Source: Pseudomonadota bacterium
GTDB taxonomy: Bacteria > Pseudomonadota > Gammaproteobacteria > Burkholderiales > Burkholderiaceae_B
Reading direction: 5' to 3'
DNA: 64,000 nucleotides
NCBI GenBank assembly: GCA_023425645.1
Contig: JAFACG010000042.1
Location: forward strand, 1-64,000
Shown here in pieces: positions 1 through 11,856 of the stretch; position 1 is the first letter of the stretch; every line of letters begins with the position of its first letter. Under the pieces are notes generated by a model that did no database searches, was not told the DNA's origin, and saw only the letters and a program-made list of their open reading frames with translations. The position numbers and the translations under genes are program-made.

Positions 1-33
1 TGCCAGATCGATGCCAACGATTGTAATCTTCAT
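1..33 (-). mobile_element. IS110-family transposase, N-terminal fragment at window edge
   Basis: The minus strand from 33 reads MKITIVGIDLA before running off the left edge. This matches the usual N terminus of IS110-family DEDD transposases (MKIT-VGIDLAK-VFQ-H), whose first catalytic Asp lies in the GIDLA motif. Only 11 codons are visible, so intactness and subgroup cannot be judged. The element lies immediately downstream of the thiC terminator. The call rests on N-terminal motif recall only. Confidence 0.7.
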
Positions 34-200
34 GATGGACGCCTCGCTCGGTTCAAGTGGTTGGTGATACGCCCACTTTGGCACAGTCGATGCCGTTACG
101 GGTAGGGGCGTCCATCCCATTGGACGAGCCATAAGCGCCAGGCGCGAACAGAACGGCGCTTGCCTCCCTACGCGCTCCCCTGCCTGCAATGGTCCTGATA
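34..200 (-). other. Probable IS110 left-end noncoding region, possible bridge RNA
   Basis: This non-coding stretch lies directly upstream of the IS110-like start codon. In the IS110 group the 5' noncoding end encodes a bridge RNA that guides recombination (established for IS621 and relatives). Visible structure includes GTCCA/TGGAC arms around 110-126 and GCGC arms nearby. The outer boundary of the element cannot be fixed without the other end, but it should lie before the thiC terminator at 223. Assignment as bridge RNA is inference. Confidence 0.35.
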
Positions 201-222
201 ATCGAAGAAGCCCCACAAAAAA

Positions 223-252
223 GCCCCAGGCAGGATTAACCCGCCCGGGGCG
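223..252 (-). terminator. thiC intrinsic terminator
   Basis: On the minus strand, downstream of the thiC stop, a GC-rich stem with GCCCC/GGGGC outer arms is followed by TTTTTT (the A-run at 217-222 on plus). This is a canonical rho-independent terminator. Confidence 0.85.
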
Positions 253-277
253 CTTTCACTGCCTGATCATGAAGGCG

Positions 278-2383
<2,106 letters not shown>

Positions 2384-2761
2384 TTATTTGCTTTTCATGC
2401 CATTGAGCAGATGGCGTATGGTCTGGTCCAGGTGTTCGCGGTCCTTGCCGGACAGCGCCACGATCTCGTCCACGGAGAAGCGGCTGAAGGGCCAGGTGAC
2501 GATGGGCGGTCCGCCGTCCGGTTCATGCATGACCAGTGCGCCGCCCACGCTGATCTCCATGGGGCCCAGGCCGCTCTTGAGCCACTGGGCGCTGACGTTC
2601 AGGGCCTTGGCCAGGTCCAGGATCTCGCGGGCGTCACGGCGCGCGCCGCTCTCGTAGTTGGAGATGGCGCTCTGGCTCAGGTTGCAGAGCCGGGCCAGCT
2701 CGGCCTGGGAGAGGCCGCGCTGCTGCCGGGCATGGCGTAGGCGTTCGGAAAAGTGCTTCAC
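2384..2761 (-). CDS. XRE-family HTH repressor-like regulator, paralog A
   Basis: A 125-residue DNA-binding protein. Residues ~5-62 form a Cro/CI-type helix-turn-helix (LSQAELARLCNLSQSAISNYESG). A short linker with MHEPDGGPPIVTWPF and a small helical tail (SRFSVDEIVAL ... RHLLNGM) follow. No LexA-like Ser-Lys peptidase domain is present. The start is GTG at 2761, matching the GTG start of the adjacent paralog. The protein is 101/125 identical (counted by eye) to the neighbour at 2857-3234, so this is a recent tandem duplication. Target and inducer are unknown; phage-repressor ancestry is possible but not shown. Confidence 0.85.
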   Translation of the reverse strand: MKHFSERLRHARQQRGLSQAELARLCNLSQSAISNYESGARRDAREILDLAKALNVSAQWLKSGLGPMEISVGGALVMHEPDGGPPIVTWPFSRFSVDEIVALSGKDREHLDQTIRHLLNGMKSK

Positions 2762-2800
2762 ACCAATGATTGTTCATGGAACGCCAACCACGATGGTTTT
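2762..2800 (-). promoter_or_regulatory. Duplicated promoter/operator DNA, copy A
   Basis: The 39 bases immediately upstream of the GTG start match 34/39 the bases upstream of the second paralog (3235-3273). The block contains the palindrome ACCA-CGA-TGGT and, on this copy, CAAT-G-ATTG. Such conservation of non-coding DNA suggests an autoregulatory operator; this is inference. Confidence 0.5.
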
Positions 2801-2856
2801 GGTGGATAATCCCGTATGTGATGAAGGGGGCTGCGGCCTTGCCGCGAGCGGGGCCG

Positions 2857-3234
2857 CTAGCGGGGTTTCATGCCGTCGAGCAGGTGGCGCACGGTGCGCT
2901 CGAGCAGTTCGCGCTCGGCCACGGGCAGCGCGACGATTTCATCCACGGAAAAGCGGCTGAAAGGCCAGGTGACGATGGGCGGTCCGCCGTCCGGTTCATG
3001 CATGACCAGCGTGCCGCCCGCCCGGGGCTCCATCATGCCCACTCCGTTGCGCAGCCATTGCGCGCTGACGTTCAAGGCCTTGGCCAGGTCCAGGATTTCC
3101 CGGGCGTCGCGGCGCGTGCCGTTCTCGTAGTTGGAGATGGCGCTCTGGCTCAGGCCGCACAAGCGGGCCAGCCCGGCCTGCGACAGGCCGCGTTGTTGCC
3201 GTGCGTGGCGCAGGCGTTCGGAGAAATTTTTCAC
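2857..3234 (-). CDS. XRE-family HTH repressor-like regulator, paralog B
   Basis: A 125-residue twin of the gene at 2384-2761. The N-terminal HTH (residues ~5-62) is nearly unchanged; most of the 24 substitutions fall in the linker and C-terminal tail. The frame is open 10 codons further upstream, but the GTG at 3234 aligns exactly with the twin's start. It is divergent from the OmpR-like gene at 3347, with overlapping promoter DNA, so it may control that gene as well as itself. Recognition helices differ at few positions (E21G, N27G, S38N, A40T), so the two proteins probably bind similar sites. Function is otherwise unknown. Confidence 0.85.
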   Translation of the reverse strand: MKNFSERLRHARQQRGLSQAGLARLCGLSQSAISNYENGTRRDAREILDLAKALNVSAQWLRNGVGMMEPRAGGTLVMHEPDGGPPIVTWPFSRFSVDEIVALPVAERELLERTVRHLLDGMKPR

Positions 3235-3273
3235 ACCACAGATTGTTGATGCAACGCCCACCACGATGGTTTT
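3235..3273 (-). promoter_or_regulatory. Duplicated promoter/operator DNA, copy B
   Basis: Second copy of the 39-base block (34/39 match to 2762-2800), with the same ACCA-CGA-TGGT palindrome. It abuts the -35 region of the divergent gene, so repressor bound here could act on both directions. Confidence 0.5.
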
Positions 3274-3302
3274 GATTAAATAACACGTTTGTGATTTATA
3301 AT
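3272..3302 (+). promoter_or_regulatory. Probable sigma-70 promoter of the OmpR-like regulator gene
   Basis: A consensus -10 TATAAT lies at 3297-3302, with a TTGATT -35-like hexamer at 3272-3277 (19-base spacing, slightly long). It lies 45 bases before the ATG at 3347 and overlaps the repeated operator block. Confidence 0.5.
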
Positions 3303-3346
3303 GTCAGGCAGGGTCATCTGGCGTCATTATAGTTAAGGTATCAACT

Positions 3347-4108
3347 ATGTCGGTTACAAATGTGGTTACTGGCGGTCCTGTTGTGCTGTACCTCTCCAGT
3401 GTCATTCCTGATCGAAACCTGCTGGAACAGCAGGTCAAGGCCCTGGCGGAACGGGGCTATCGGCCGATTTCCTGCCGCGACTCCACCGCCTTGCTGCAAT
3501 TGGCGCAAAGCCGGGGCAGGCACGTGGGCTCGGTGTGCATCGCCTGGCTGGGCGGCGCCTTGTCCGATATCTGCGCGGCCGCCGTGCGCCTGCGCATGCT
3601 GTGCCCGCAGGTCGGCATCCTGATGCAGGCGGACTATTCCGACGCGGCCATGCTCCAGGCGCTGCACAGCGGCGGAGACCAACTGTGTCCCAGGGATGCG
3701 TCCTTCGAACTGCTGGCGGCCAGCCTGCAAAGCCTGCAGCGTCGCCTGATGCAGGTGCCCATGCTGCCCGAACTGCGCCAACGCGCCGACTGGGCACTCA
3801 CACAGGAAGGCTGGGCCCTGGTGGCGCCCAACGGGCAATCCTTCGCCCTGACCACCACGGAGCGCTCTTTCATCTGCTGCCTGCTGCATCACCCCGACCG
3901 GCGCGCCAGCCACCATGAACTGCTCAGCGCCATCGCCGGTGTGCAGGGCGAGATCGAAGATCCGCCTTCGGCTCTGCTCATCAATCGGCTGGGGGTGCTG
4001 GTCAGCCGGATGCGCCGCAAGTTCAATCGGGGCGATGCCGTGCTGCCGGTGCGCTCGGTGCACAACTGGGGTTATATGTTTGCCGCCAATTGCGAACTGC
4101 GCGACTGA
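3347..4108 (+). CDS. OmpR-type winged-helix regulator with degenerate receiver domain
   Basis: 253 aa. The C-terminal third (from ~165) is a trans_reg_C/OmpR-PhoB winged helix: LTTTERSFICCLL at the start, INRLGVLVSRMRRKF in the recognition region and VRSVHNWGYMFA in the wing. The N-terminal ~125 residues follow the receiver fold in length and helix pattern, but the strand that should carry the phospho-acceptor Asp reads VGSVCIAWLGG, with no Asp, and no acidic pair is evident near the N terminus. No histidine kinase is adjacent. It is therefore probably a phosphorylation-independent regulator, perhaps controlled by the neighbouring XRE repressors. Targets are unknown. Confidence 0.75.
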   Translation: MSVTNVVTGGPVVLYLSSVIPDRNLLEQQVKALAERGYRPISCRDSTALLQLAQSRGRHVGSVCIAWLGGALSDICAAAVRLRMLCPQVGILMQADYSDAAMLQALHSGGDQLCPRDASFELLAASLQSLQRRLMQVPMLPELRQRADWALTQEGWALVAPNGQSFALTTTERSFICCLLHHPDRRASHHELLSAIAGVQGEIEDPPSALLINRLGVLVSRMRRKFNRGDAVLPVRSVHNWGYMFAANCELRD

Positions 4109-4183
4109 AGCCTTGGTTTGTCGTTCTTTCCCTCCGCATCATGCGGTTCGTCCGGCGCCAGGACCCTGGGATGAACTCTTTGT

Positions 4184-4241
4184 ACGCCCGCCGTTGCGAA
4201 TGACGCTTGCTCATGCGTCCGTGTTCCGCGGTGGCGGGCGT
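4184..4241. terminator. Hairpin between convergent genes, weak terminator candidate
   Basis: Outer arms ACGCCCGCC (4184-4192) and GGCGGGCGT (4233-4241) enclose an inner GACGC/GCGTC stem. It lies between two convergent genes but lacks a T-run on either side, so intrinsic termination is uncertain. Confidence 0.35.
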
Positions 4242-4254
4242 TCTGCCGCTGCGG

Positions 4255-5511
4255 TCAATGCGCGTAGCGCTGCACCGACAGGTCGTCGGCACGGATGGCG
4301 GGCTCCCGGCCGCTGATGATGTCGGCCAGCAACTGGGCGCTGCCGGTGGCCAGCGTCCAGCCCAGCGTGCCGTGGCCGGTGTTCAGGAACAGATTGTCGT
4401 AGCGCGTGCGGCCTATGATGGGCGTGCTGTCGGGGGTCTTGGGTCGCAGGCCGGTCCAGAAGTTCAGATCCACGCCGCTCTGGTAGCTGCCGGGGAACAG
4501 GTCGTTCAGCACCATCAGCAAGGTTTGCTGGCGGCGCGGGTTCAGGCGTTTGTCAAAGCCCACCACTTCCGCCATGCCGCCTACGCGTATGCGGCGATCG
4601 AAACGGGTCAGGGCGATCTTGTAGCTCTCATCGAGCAGCGTGGACTGCGGCGCCCGCGATTCGTCCGCAATGGTCGCCGTGATGGAATAGCCTTTCAGCG
4701 GATAGACGGGAATGGCCTGCAGGTCTTTCATCAGGCCCGTGGACCAGGAGCCCAGCGCGACGACATAGGCATCGGCCACCAGCAGTTCGTCCTGGCACTG
4801 CACGCCGCTGATCCGTCCGCCGCTTGCATGGATGCGCTGGATCGTCTGGCCCCAGCGGAATTCCACGCTTTCCTGACGGGCCAGTTCGGCCAGGCGGGTG
4901 GTGAAAAGCTGGCAGTCGCCGGTCTCGTCGTCAGGAAAGCGCAAGCCGCCGCTCAGCTTGTGCTCAACATGCCGCAGGGCAGGTTCCACGCGGTGCAGCT
5001 CAGAGGCCGGCATCAGCTCGTAGCGCACGCCAGCCTGTTGCAGCACCTGGATGTCGGCGGCGACGGCGTCCAGTTGCTGCTGGGTGCGGAAAAGCTGCAG
5101 CGTGCCCTGCCGGCGTTGCTCGTACTGGATGCCGGTGGTCTCGCGCAGCTCGGCCAGGCAATGCCGGCTGTATTCGGCCAGCCGCACCATCCGTTCCTTG
5201 TTGGTGGCGTAATGGTCGGGCGTGCAGTTGCGCCACATGGCCAGGAGCCAGCGGATCTGCTCCAGGCTGCGGTCCGGGCGTATGGTCAGGGGAGGGTGGC
5301 GGTCGAACATCCAGCCTATCGCCTTGCGGGGGATGCCGGGCGCGGCCCAGGGGCAGGCGTAGCCGAAGGACAACTGGCCGGCATTGGCGAAGCTGGTCTC
5401 CAGGGCGGGGCCCTGCAGGCGATCCACCACCGTCACGCTGTGGCCCTGGCGGGCCAGATAATAGGCGCTGGTGACTCCTTCCACGCCGGCGCCCAGAACG
5501 AGGATCTTCAT
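4255..5511 (-). CDS. dadA: D-amino acid dehydrogenase, small subunit (DadA)
   Basis: FAD-dependent oxidative deamination of D-amino acids, chiefly D-alanine, feeding electrons to the respiratory chain at the inner-membrane face. 418 aa, the normal DadA length. The N-terminal dinucleotide-binding motif is [13 protein letters not shown] (residues 7-19), with the terminal conserved segment [14 protein letters not shown]. The usual second Val of GAGVVG is Glu here. It lies 149 bases downstream of proB on the same strand; an interposed palindrome at 5551-5569 may separate the units. No alanine racemase (dadX) is next to it. Confidence 0.93.
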   Translation of the reverse strand: MKILVLGAGVEGVTSAYYLARQGHSVTVVDRLQGPALETSFANAGQLSFGYACPWAAPGIPRKAIGWMFDRHPPLTIRPDRSLEQIRWLLAMWRNCTPDHYATNKERMVRLAEYSRHCLAELRETTGIQYEQRRQGTLQLFRTQQQLDAVAADIQVLQQAGVRYELMPASELHRVEPALRHVEHKLSGGLRFPDDETGDCQLFTTRLAELARQESVEFRWGQTIQRIHASGGRISGVQCQDELLVADAYVVALGSWSTGLMKDLQAIPVYPLKGYSITATIADESRAPQSTLLDESYKIALTRFDRRIRVGGMAEVVGFDKRLNPRRQQTLLMVLNDLFPGSYQSGVDLNFWTGLRPKTPDSTPIIGRTRYDNLFLNTGHGTLGWTLATGSAQLLADIISGREPAIRADDLSVQRYAH

Positions 5512-5550
5512 ACTTTTCCTTATATGGCGCGGCAGGGCTGCGCAGGTGCG

Positions 5551-5569
5551 AGGCGCGACATGCGCGCCT
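5551..5569. repeat. Perfect 7-bp palindrome between proB and dadA
   Basis: Arms AGGCGCG/CGCGCCT are separated by ACATG. It has no T-run. It could be a weak transcript-end hairpin after proB or a protein-binding site upstream of dadA. Confidence 0.35.
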
Positions 5570-5660
5570 GCTGTCGTAATTCGATACGTTTGGCTGGTCT
5601 ATTTCAACAGGCGGGGGCGGAGCGGGTCAAGGCCGGACGTCCGAGGCCCGCCCTGCCGGG

Positions 5661-6818
5661 TCAGTCCGACTCGGAGGCCGAGTTGGGAAACACCATGTTG
5701 TTGCGGTGCATCAGCTCGGTGTCGTTCGCCCCGCCCAGCAATTCATTGATCAGGTGGCTGGGCTGGCCCATGATGCGCCGGGTGTCGTCGGACGAATAAT
5801 TGATCAGGCCGCGCGCGTACTCCACGCCATGCCGGTCCACGCAGGCGACCACATCGCCCCGGTCGAACTCGCCTTCCACGTGGGTGACGCCCACGGGCAG
5901 CAGGCTTTTATGGCCTTCGGTCAGGGCGCGCACGGCCCCGTCGTCCAGCGACACGCGTCCGCGCACGCGCAGGTGGTCCACCAGCCAGCGCTGGCGAGCC
6001 GAGCGCACGGGCAGCATGGCGCGCAGTTCGGTGCCTATGCGTTCGCCCTGGGCCAGACGCGAGAGCACATTGCTTTCCCGGCCCGAGGCAATGATGGTGT
6101 GGCCGCCGCTGTTGGCGGCCCGCTTGGCCGCCAGGATCTTGGTGATCATGCCGCCGGTGCCCACCATGCTGCCCGAGCCGCCGGCCATGGCCTCCAGCGT
6201 GGGGTCGCCGGCCTGGGCCAGGGAGATGAACTCGGCATCCGGATTGCGGCGCGGATCGGCGCTGTACAGGCCGGCTTGGTCCGTCAGGATGATCAGGGCC
6301 TCGGCTTCGATCAGGTTGGTCACCAGCGCGCCCAGCGTGTCGTTGTCGCCCACGCGGATTTCGTCGGTGACCACGGTGTCGTTCTCGTTGACGATGGGCA
6401 CCACGCCCAGGTCCAGCAAGGTGTTGATCGTGCTGCGCGCGTTCAGGTAGCGATGGCGGTCGGCCAGGTCTTCGTGAGTCAGCAGGATCTGGGCGGTGCG
6501 CACGCCATGGCGGGCAAAGGCCACTTCATAGGCCTGGATCAGGCCCATCTGTCCCACGGCGGCAGCGGCCTGCAGTTCGTTCATGGCCTTGGGCCGGCGC
6601 GGCCAGCCCAGGCGCGCCATGCCTTCGGCGATGGCGCCGCTGGAGACCAGCACCAGTTGCTTGCCTTGCGCATGCAGGCTGGCGATCTGGGTGGCCCACT
6701 GCTCAACGGCGTCAAGGTCTATGCCTTTGCCTTCGTTGGTGACCAGGGACGAACCCACCTTGACGACCAGGCGCCGCGATTGGGCGACGGCGGACTCGGA
6801 GTGAGAAGAGAGCTGCAT
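5661..6818 (-). CDS. proB: Glutamate 5-kinase (ProB)
   Basis: First step of proline synthesis: ATP-dependent phosphorylation of glutamate, cytosolic, feedback-inhibited by proline. The amino-acid-kinase domain spans ~15-265 ([37 protein letters not shown]) and a C-terminal PUA domain ~290-370. The second in-frame ATG (6818, MQLSSHSE) is preferred, giving 385 aa; an upstream ATG at 6836 adds six residues, and neither has a strong Shine-Dalgarno. It follows obgE by about 140 bases, a common order in Betaproteobacteria (rplU-rpmA-obgE-proB). Confidence 0.95.
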   Translation of the reverse strand: MQLSSHSESAVAQSRRLVVKVGSSLVTNEGKGIDLDAVEQWATQIASLHAQGKQLVLVSSGAIAEGMARLGWPRRPKAMNELQAAAAVGQMGLIQAYEVAFARHGVRTAQILLTHEDLADRHRYLNARSTINTLLDLGVVPIVNENDTVVTDEIRVGDNDTLGALVTNLIEAEALIILTDQAGLYSADPRRNPDAEFISLAQAGDPTLEAMAGGSGSMVGTGGMITKILAAKRAANSGGHTIIASGRESNVLSRLAQGERIGTELRAMLPVRSARQRWLVDHLRVRGRVSLDDGAVRALTEGHKSLLPVGVTHVEGEFDRGDVVACVDRHGVEYARGLINYSSDDTRRIMGQPSHLINELLGGANDTELMHRNNMVFPNSASESD

Positions 6819-6954
6819 GATGAGCCTGAGATCCATCGGTTAGCGTAGAAATAGGGAAAATGCCCGGAGGGAAGGAGCGGCAGGCTGACCGCGGGACCGG
6901 GCGTCATGTGTTCGCGCCGGCCCCGAAGGCCGGCGCAACGGGCCGCCGGCCTGT

Positions 6955-8121
<1,167 letters not shown>

Positions 8122-8214
8122 CTAAGTGCTCAGTGTATAAGAGATTGGGCGCGAAGCCGGCAGATTGCGCGCCGGGCAGGCGTGCTCTTGTCGTTCTGGG
8201 GCCGGCCGCGCAAA

Positions 8215-8245
8215 GAAAAAGCCCCGCCGCAAACGGCAGGGCTTT
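8215..8245 (-). terminator. Intrinsic terminator after rpmA
   Basis: On the minus strand, a GCCCTGCCG/CGGCGGGGC stem with a TTTG loop is followed by TTTTTCTTTG. It separates rplU-rpmA from obgE, so obgE probably also has its own promoter. Confidence 0.8.
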
Positions 8246-8272
8246 CTGGGCTGCTACGCGTGGAGCGTGAGC

Positions 8273-8533
8273 TTACTCGGCGGCAACGACCGAAACGGTA
8301 CGCTTGTTCAGTGCACCGGTGATGGAAAATTTGACTTTGCCATCGACCAGGGAGAACAGGGTGTGGTCCTTGCCAATGCCCACGTTCACGCCGGGGTGAA
8401 ACTGAGTGCCGCGCTGACGGACAATGATGCCGCCAGCCAGAATTTCCTGACCGCCGTAAACTTTTACGCCCAGTCGTTTGGCCTGTGAGTCACGGCCGTT
8501 CCGCGTAGAGCCGCCGCCTTTCTTCTGTGCCAT
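8273..8533 (-). CDS. rpmA: 50S ribosomal protein L27
   Basis: 86 aa, standard length. It begins [16 protein letters not shown], the conserved N-terminal tail that reaches the peptidyl-transferase centre, then the GG(x)ILVRQRGTxxHPG-type core ([15 protein letters not shown]). Forty-nine bases downstream of rplU, the universal partner. No cleavable N-terminal extension of the Firmicutes type is present. Confidence 0.98.
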   Translation of the reverse strand: MAQKKGGGSTRNGRDSQAKRLGVKVYGGQEILAGGIIVRQRGTQFHPGVNVGIGKDHTLFSLVDGKVKFSITGALNKRTVSVVAAE

Positions 8534-8582
8534 GTTTTAGCTCCTTGATGAAGAAAATACCAGATTCGCTTCGAGCAACGGC

Positions 8583-8894
8583 TTAGCCGTTGACGGCCTC
8601 GATGCGGATTTCGGTGTAGTTCTGACGATGGCCTTGCGTTTTGCGATAGTGCTTGCGACGGCGCATTTTGAAGATTTTCACTTTGTCGTGACGGCCTTGC
8701 GCAAGAACGGTTGCCTTGACCACGGCGCCGTCAACGAAAGGAGCACCGATCTTCAGTGCTTCGCCTTCGCCTACGGACAGGACCTGGTCGAGCGAGATTT
8801 CTTGCCCAATGTCAGCCGGTATCTGTTCTATCTTGAGTTTTTGGCCAGCAGTAACGCGATATTGCTTACCGCCGGTTTTTATAACCGCGTACAT
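8583..8894 (-). CDS. rplU: 50S ribosomal protein L21
   Basis: 103 aa, the standard bacterial length. It begins [14 protein letters not shown] and carries the basic [14 protein letters not shown] segment that contacts 23S rRNA. First gene of the rplU-rpmA unit; a clean AAGG-type Shine-Dalgarno lies upstream of 8894. Confidence 0.98.
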   Translation of the reverse strand: MYAVIKTGGKQYRVTAGQKLKIEQIPADIGQEISLDQVLSVGEGEALKIGAPFVDGAVVKATVLAQGRHDKVKIFKMRRRKHYRKTQGHRQNYTEIRIEAVNG

Positions 8895-9315
8895 AGGGAG
8901 TCCCTTAGAGATTCAATCCGGCTGGTGCCCCGACACCGCACTGTTCCATAAGCATGGCGGCAGGGCGGATTGGTCAGCATGCAGCCGGCAATCGTTGAAA
9001 ATAGCTTGGCACGCAAAATGCCAAGCAAAAAATAATAAGATAAAAAGGCTTTGCCGTCAATGGTTTGGGGCTTGGGCTGTCTGCATTTCGCATCTATTGG
9101 TTACGTCGCGGCGGCGCAAAAAGGCGGGGAGCCGCGGCGCCGCGGCAAGACCGTCCATGACCGCGGCCGCAATGGCCGCCGGGCGGGCCGGCAACAACAG
9201 ACGTTTACATTTACTGGCATTCTGTGGCCTGCCGTCCGGCATGTTTAGCTACGGTATGGGTAACGTTCGATGAGCGTAAGTCGATATTTCTGAAACCTTA
9301 CACAAGGGGAACAGC
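8895..9315. other. Intergenic region between rplU and csbD-like gene
   Basis: 421 bases between divergent genes. It should hold the rplU promoter (minus) and that of the CsbD-family gene (plus). There is an A-rich patch around 9022-9048 (aaaaaataataagataaaaagg). I see no RNA gene, no supported ORF and no convincing repeat. Confidence 0.6.
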
Positions 9316-9519
9316 ATGAATAAAGACACGATCGAAGGTAAATGGAAACAGCTGGCCGGCAAGGCCAAATCCGTCTGGGGCGACCTGACCGATGACGAAC
9401 TGGCCCGGGTCAAGGGCGACTCCCAGCAGTTGGCTGGTCTGGTGCAGGAGCGCTATGGCCGCACCCGCGAAGAAGCCGAGCGCGAAGTGAAGGACTTCTA
9501 CGACAAGTACGACCGTTAG
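9316..9519 (+). CDS. CsbD-family stress protein
   Basis: 67 aa, small hydrophilic helical protein of the CsbD/YjbJ family: MNKDTIEGKWKQLAGKAKSVWG, then a DDELxxxxGDxxQLxGxxQxRYG core. Homologs accumulate under general stress (sigma-B in Bacillus, RpoS-linked in E. coli) but have no known biochemical role. An AAGGGG Shine-Dalgarno precedes the ATG. It is followed 95 bases later by a DUF1328 gene, a frequent neighbour in stress-gene clusters. Confidence 0.93.
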   Translation: MNKDTIEGKWKQLAGKAKSVWGDLTDDELARVKGDSQQLAGLVQERYGRTREEAEREVKDFYDKYDR

Positions 9520-9614
9520 CGCGGCGGCCTGCGCCGGCCCCGTCCGGGGCGGGGCGTCATCAGGGCTGTCAATGCTAAGTGGCCGCCAGCCGCGGCCGTC
9601 ACAAGGAGAGTCGT

Positions 9615-9773
9615 ATGCTTTACTACGCCGTTATCTTTTTCATCGTGGCCATCGTGGCCGCCGTCCTGGGTTTTGGCGGCATCGCCGCTGGCGCGGCTTC
9701 GATCGCCAAGATCCTGTTCTTCGTGTTCCTGATCCTGGCGGTGATCTCGCTGATCAAGGGCATGGCCAAATAG
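9615..9773 (+). CDS. DUF1328 small membrane protein
   Basis: 52 aa, almost entirely two hydrophobic segments (residues ~4-24 and ~27-47) rich in Gly/Ala/Ile/Leu, ending KGMAK. It matches the DUF1328/YtjA pattern ([20 protein letters not shown]). The start at 9615 is fixed by AAGGAGAG eight bases upstream; the frame runs further upstream without support. Predicted inner-membrane protein of unknown function, probably co-regulated with the CsbD-like gene. Confidence 0.9.
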   Translation: MLYYAVIFFIVAIVAAVLGFGGIAAGAASIAKILFFVFLILAVISLIKGMAK

Positions 9774-9778
9774 ATAAA

Positions 9779-9847
9779 GGCCCGGAACCGGTCCGGGCCA
9801 GGGACAAGCGTGACGATGACAGGCTCCGCCGGGCGACCGGCGGAGCC
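9779..9847. terminator. Two GC-rich hairpins between DUF1328 gene and argJ
   Basis: Hairpin 1 (9779-9799) has GGCCCGGA/TCCGGGCC arms. Hairpin 2 (9822-9847) has perfect 10-base arms GGCTCCGCCG/CGGCGGAGCC. They lie between convergent genes. T-runs are absent, so termination efficiency is uncertain. Confidence 0.55.
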
Positions 9848-9855
9848 TGTTGCCA

Positions 9856-11082
9856 TCAGGAGCGGTAATCCGCGTTGATGGACACGTATTCGTGGGAGAA
9901 GTCGCAGGTGTAGACGGTCTCGCTGGCCTGCCCGCGGCCCAGCGACACGCGCACCAGAATTTCGGCCTCCTGCATGACGCGCTGCCCGTCTTCTTCGCGA
10001 TAGTCGGGATTGCGGCCGCCGTTCTGGGCCACCAGCACGTCACCCAGCCACAGGCGCAAGCGGGAGACGTCCAGATCGGCGATGCCGGCGTAGCCGATGG
10101 CGCACAGGATGCGACCCAGGTTCGGGTCTGAAGCAAAGAAGGCCGTCTTGACGAGCGGCGAATGGGCGATGGCATAGGCCACCTTGAGGGCTTCCTCGGA
10201 GGAGCCCGCGTCCTCGACCTGGATGGTCATGAACTTGGTGGCGCCTTCGGCGTCGCGCACGATCTTCTGGGCCAGTTCGCGCGAGGCGTCCACCAGCGCG
10301 TCCAGCAGCTTGTTGTAGTTGGGGTCCGCGATGGACTCCACCCGCACGCCGCTCTGGCCCGTGGCCATGATGATGAAGGAGTCGTTGGTGGAGGTGTCGC
10401 CGTCCACGGTGATGCGGTTGAAGGAGCGGTTGGCCGCCAGGCGGCACATGTCCTTGAGCAGTTCGGGGGCAATGCCCGCGTCCGTGGCCAGAAAGCCCAG
10501 CATGGTGGCCATGTTGGGACGGATCATGCCCGCGCCCTTGCTGATGCCGGTCAGGGTGACGGTCTTGCCGGACAGGGTGATCTGGCGCGACACGATCTTG
10601 GGCTGCGTGTCCGTGGTCATGATGCTGTGGGCCGCATTGAACCAGTTGTTCGCGCTCAGGTCGGCCACCGCCTTGGGCAGGCCGGCCAGCAGGCGGTCCA
10701 TGGGCAGGGGCTCCAGGATGACGCCCGTGGAGAAGGGCAGCACCTGCTGAGGACGCAGGTTCAGCAGCCTGGCCAGCTCATTGCAGGTGTGGCGGGCGTC
10801 GGCCAGGCCGGTCTCGCCCGTTCCGGCGTTGGCGTTGCCGGTATTGATGACCAGCGCGCCTATATCCTCGTGCGTGGCCAGGTGGGCCTCGCAGACCTGC
10901 ACGGGTGCGGCGCGGAAGCGGTTGGTGGTGAACACGCCTGCCACGCTGCTGCCGGGCGACAGTTCGAAGACGGTCAGGTCGCGTCGGTTGGCCTTGCGGA
11001 TGCCGGCTTCGGCGATGCCGATTCTGACGCCGGCGACGGGGTGAATGTCGGATTCGGAAGGAATGAACAGATTGACGGCCAT
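9856..11082 (-). CDS. argJ: Bifunctional ornithine acetyltransferase / N-acetylglutamate synthase ArgJ
   Basis: Recycles the acetyl group of N-acetylornithine onto glutamate in cyclic arginine biosynthesis. 408 aa; an Ntn-like self-cleaving proenzyme. The autoproteolysis motif is [14 protein letters not shown], with cleavage expected between Ala192 and Thr193 to give alpha and beta chains; Thr193 is the nucleophile. The NTGNANAGTG substrate segment is intact. Expected to be bifunctional because it covers the full family length, but acetyl-CoA use cannot be judged by eye. Single gene here; argC lies at the right end of the window. Confidence 0.96.
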   Translation of the reverse strand: MAVNLFIPSESDIHPVAGVRIGIAEAGIRKANRRDLTVFELSPGSSVAGVFTTNRFRAAPVQVCEAHLATHEDIGALVINTGNANAGTGETGLADARHTCNELARLLNLRPQQVLPFSTGVILEPLPMDRLLAGLPKAVADLSANNWFNAAHSIMTTDTQPKIVSRQITLSGKTVTLTGISKGAGMIRPNMATMLGFLATDAGIAPELLKDMCRLAANRSFNRITVDGDTSTNDSFIIMATGQSGVRVESIADPNYNKLLDALVDASRELAQKIVRDAEGATKFMTIQVEDAGSSEEALKVAYAIAHSPLVKTAFFASDPNLGRILCAIGYAGIADLDVSRLRLWLGDVLVAQNGGRNPDYREEDGQRVMQEAEILVRVSLGRGQASETVYTCDFSHEYVSINADYRS

Positions 11083-11107
11083 GACGCTATCCGGAAAACA
11101 AAGTTAA

Positions 11108-11148
11108 AGGCGGCTCAAAACAGTAATGATACTTGCTTTGAGCCGCCT
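11108..11148. terminator. Long-arm hairpin between argJ and MarR gene
   Basis: Perfect 12-base arms AGGCGGCTCAAA (11108-11119) and TTTGAGCCGCCT (11137-11148) with a 17-base loop. It lies after the MarR gene and before argJ, both on minus. It may end the MarR transcript. Confidence 0.55.
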
Positions 11149-11176
11149 GGGCATATGCTTTCGGGAGCGGGCCGGG

Positions 11177-11707
11177 TCAGTTCTGGCGGGCGCCCATCGA
11201 GACGTGGTTGCGGGCGATGAGCTTGAGCTCGCCCAAGGCCTCGAAGAGGTTCTTGCGCGTTTTCTCGGACAGGTCGGCGAACATGTCCTGCAGCCATTGT
11301 TCGTGCGAGGCGGCCATCTTGCGGAACTGGCGCTTGCCCTTGGGGGTGAGGCGGATCAGGGAGCTGCGCCGGTCGGTGACCACCTTGATGCGCTCCACCA
11401 GGCCTTCTTTTTCGAGTTGGTCGGTGATGCCGGTGATATTGCCGTTGGTGACCATCAGGTGACGCGAGAGTTCGCTCATCTTCATGCCGGCGGGGCGGCG
11501 CTGCAGCTGCGCCATGAGGTCGAAGCGCGGCAGGGTGGTTTGATGTTCGGTGCGCAGACGGCTGCGGATTTCGCCTTCGACCAGGTTGGTGCAGGCCATC
11601 AGGCGCAGCCACAGGCGCACGTCGAAGTGATCGTCGCTGCTGGCACGGCTCTCCAGGTCGGGGGCGGCGTCGGCGACGGCGGAAGCTGGGATATCGTTCA
11701 TGATCAT
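11177..11707 (-). CDS. MarR-family transcriptional regulator
   Basis: 176 aa. A winged HTH spans ~60-125 (LMAQLQRRPAGMKMSELSRHLMVTNGNITGITDQLEKEGLVER), with the MarR wing signature DRRSSLIRLTPKG. It starts MIMNDIP; either ATG is possible. Divergent from the aryl-CoA ligase gene, with a 726-base gap that includes an AT-rich block. MarR proteins in this position commonly repress aromatic-acid catabolism and are released by the CoA thioester; that is inference from context. The palindrome at 12329-12352 is the likely operator. Confidence 0.88.
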   Translation of the reverse strand: MIMNDIPASAVADAAPDLESRASSDDHFDVRLWLRLMACTNLVEGEIRSRLRTEHQTTLPRFDLMAQLQRRPAGMKMSELSRHLMVTNGNITGITDQLEKEGLVERIKVVTDRRSSLIRLTPKGKRQFRKMAASHEQWLQDMFADLSEKTRKNLFEALGELKLIARNHVSMGARQN

Positions 11708-11856
11708 AGATAGCTGGCCTTAATGGTGCATGTCCAAAATTTTTAGCTTTGAAGGACGCAGACCGCAGCCGGAAGTAAGCTGGGTAAGCTCAGGTGTCAT
11801 TTTAGGAGGGTGCTTGCAAGTTTGACATTGCGGCAGATCAAAGTAAATTCGTTTTT

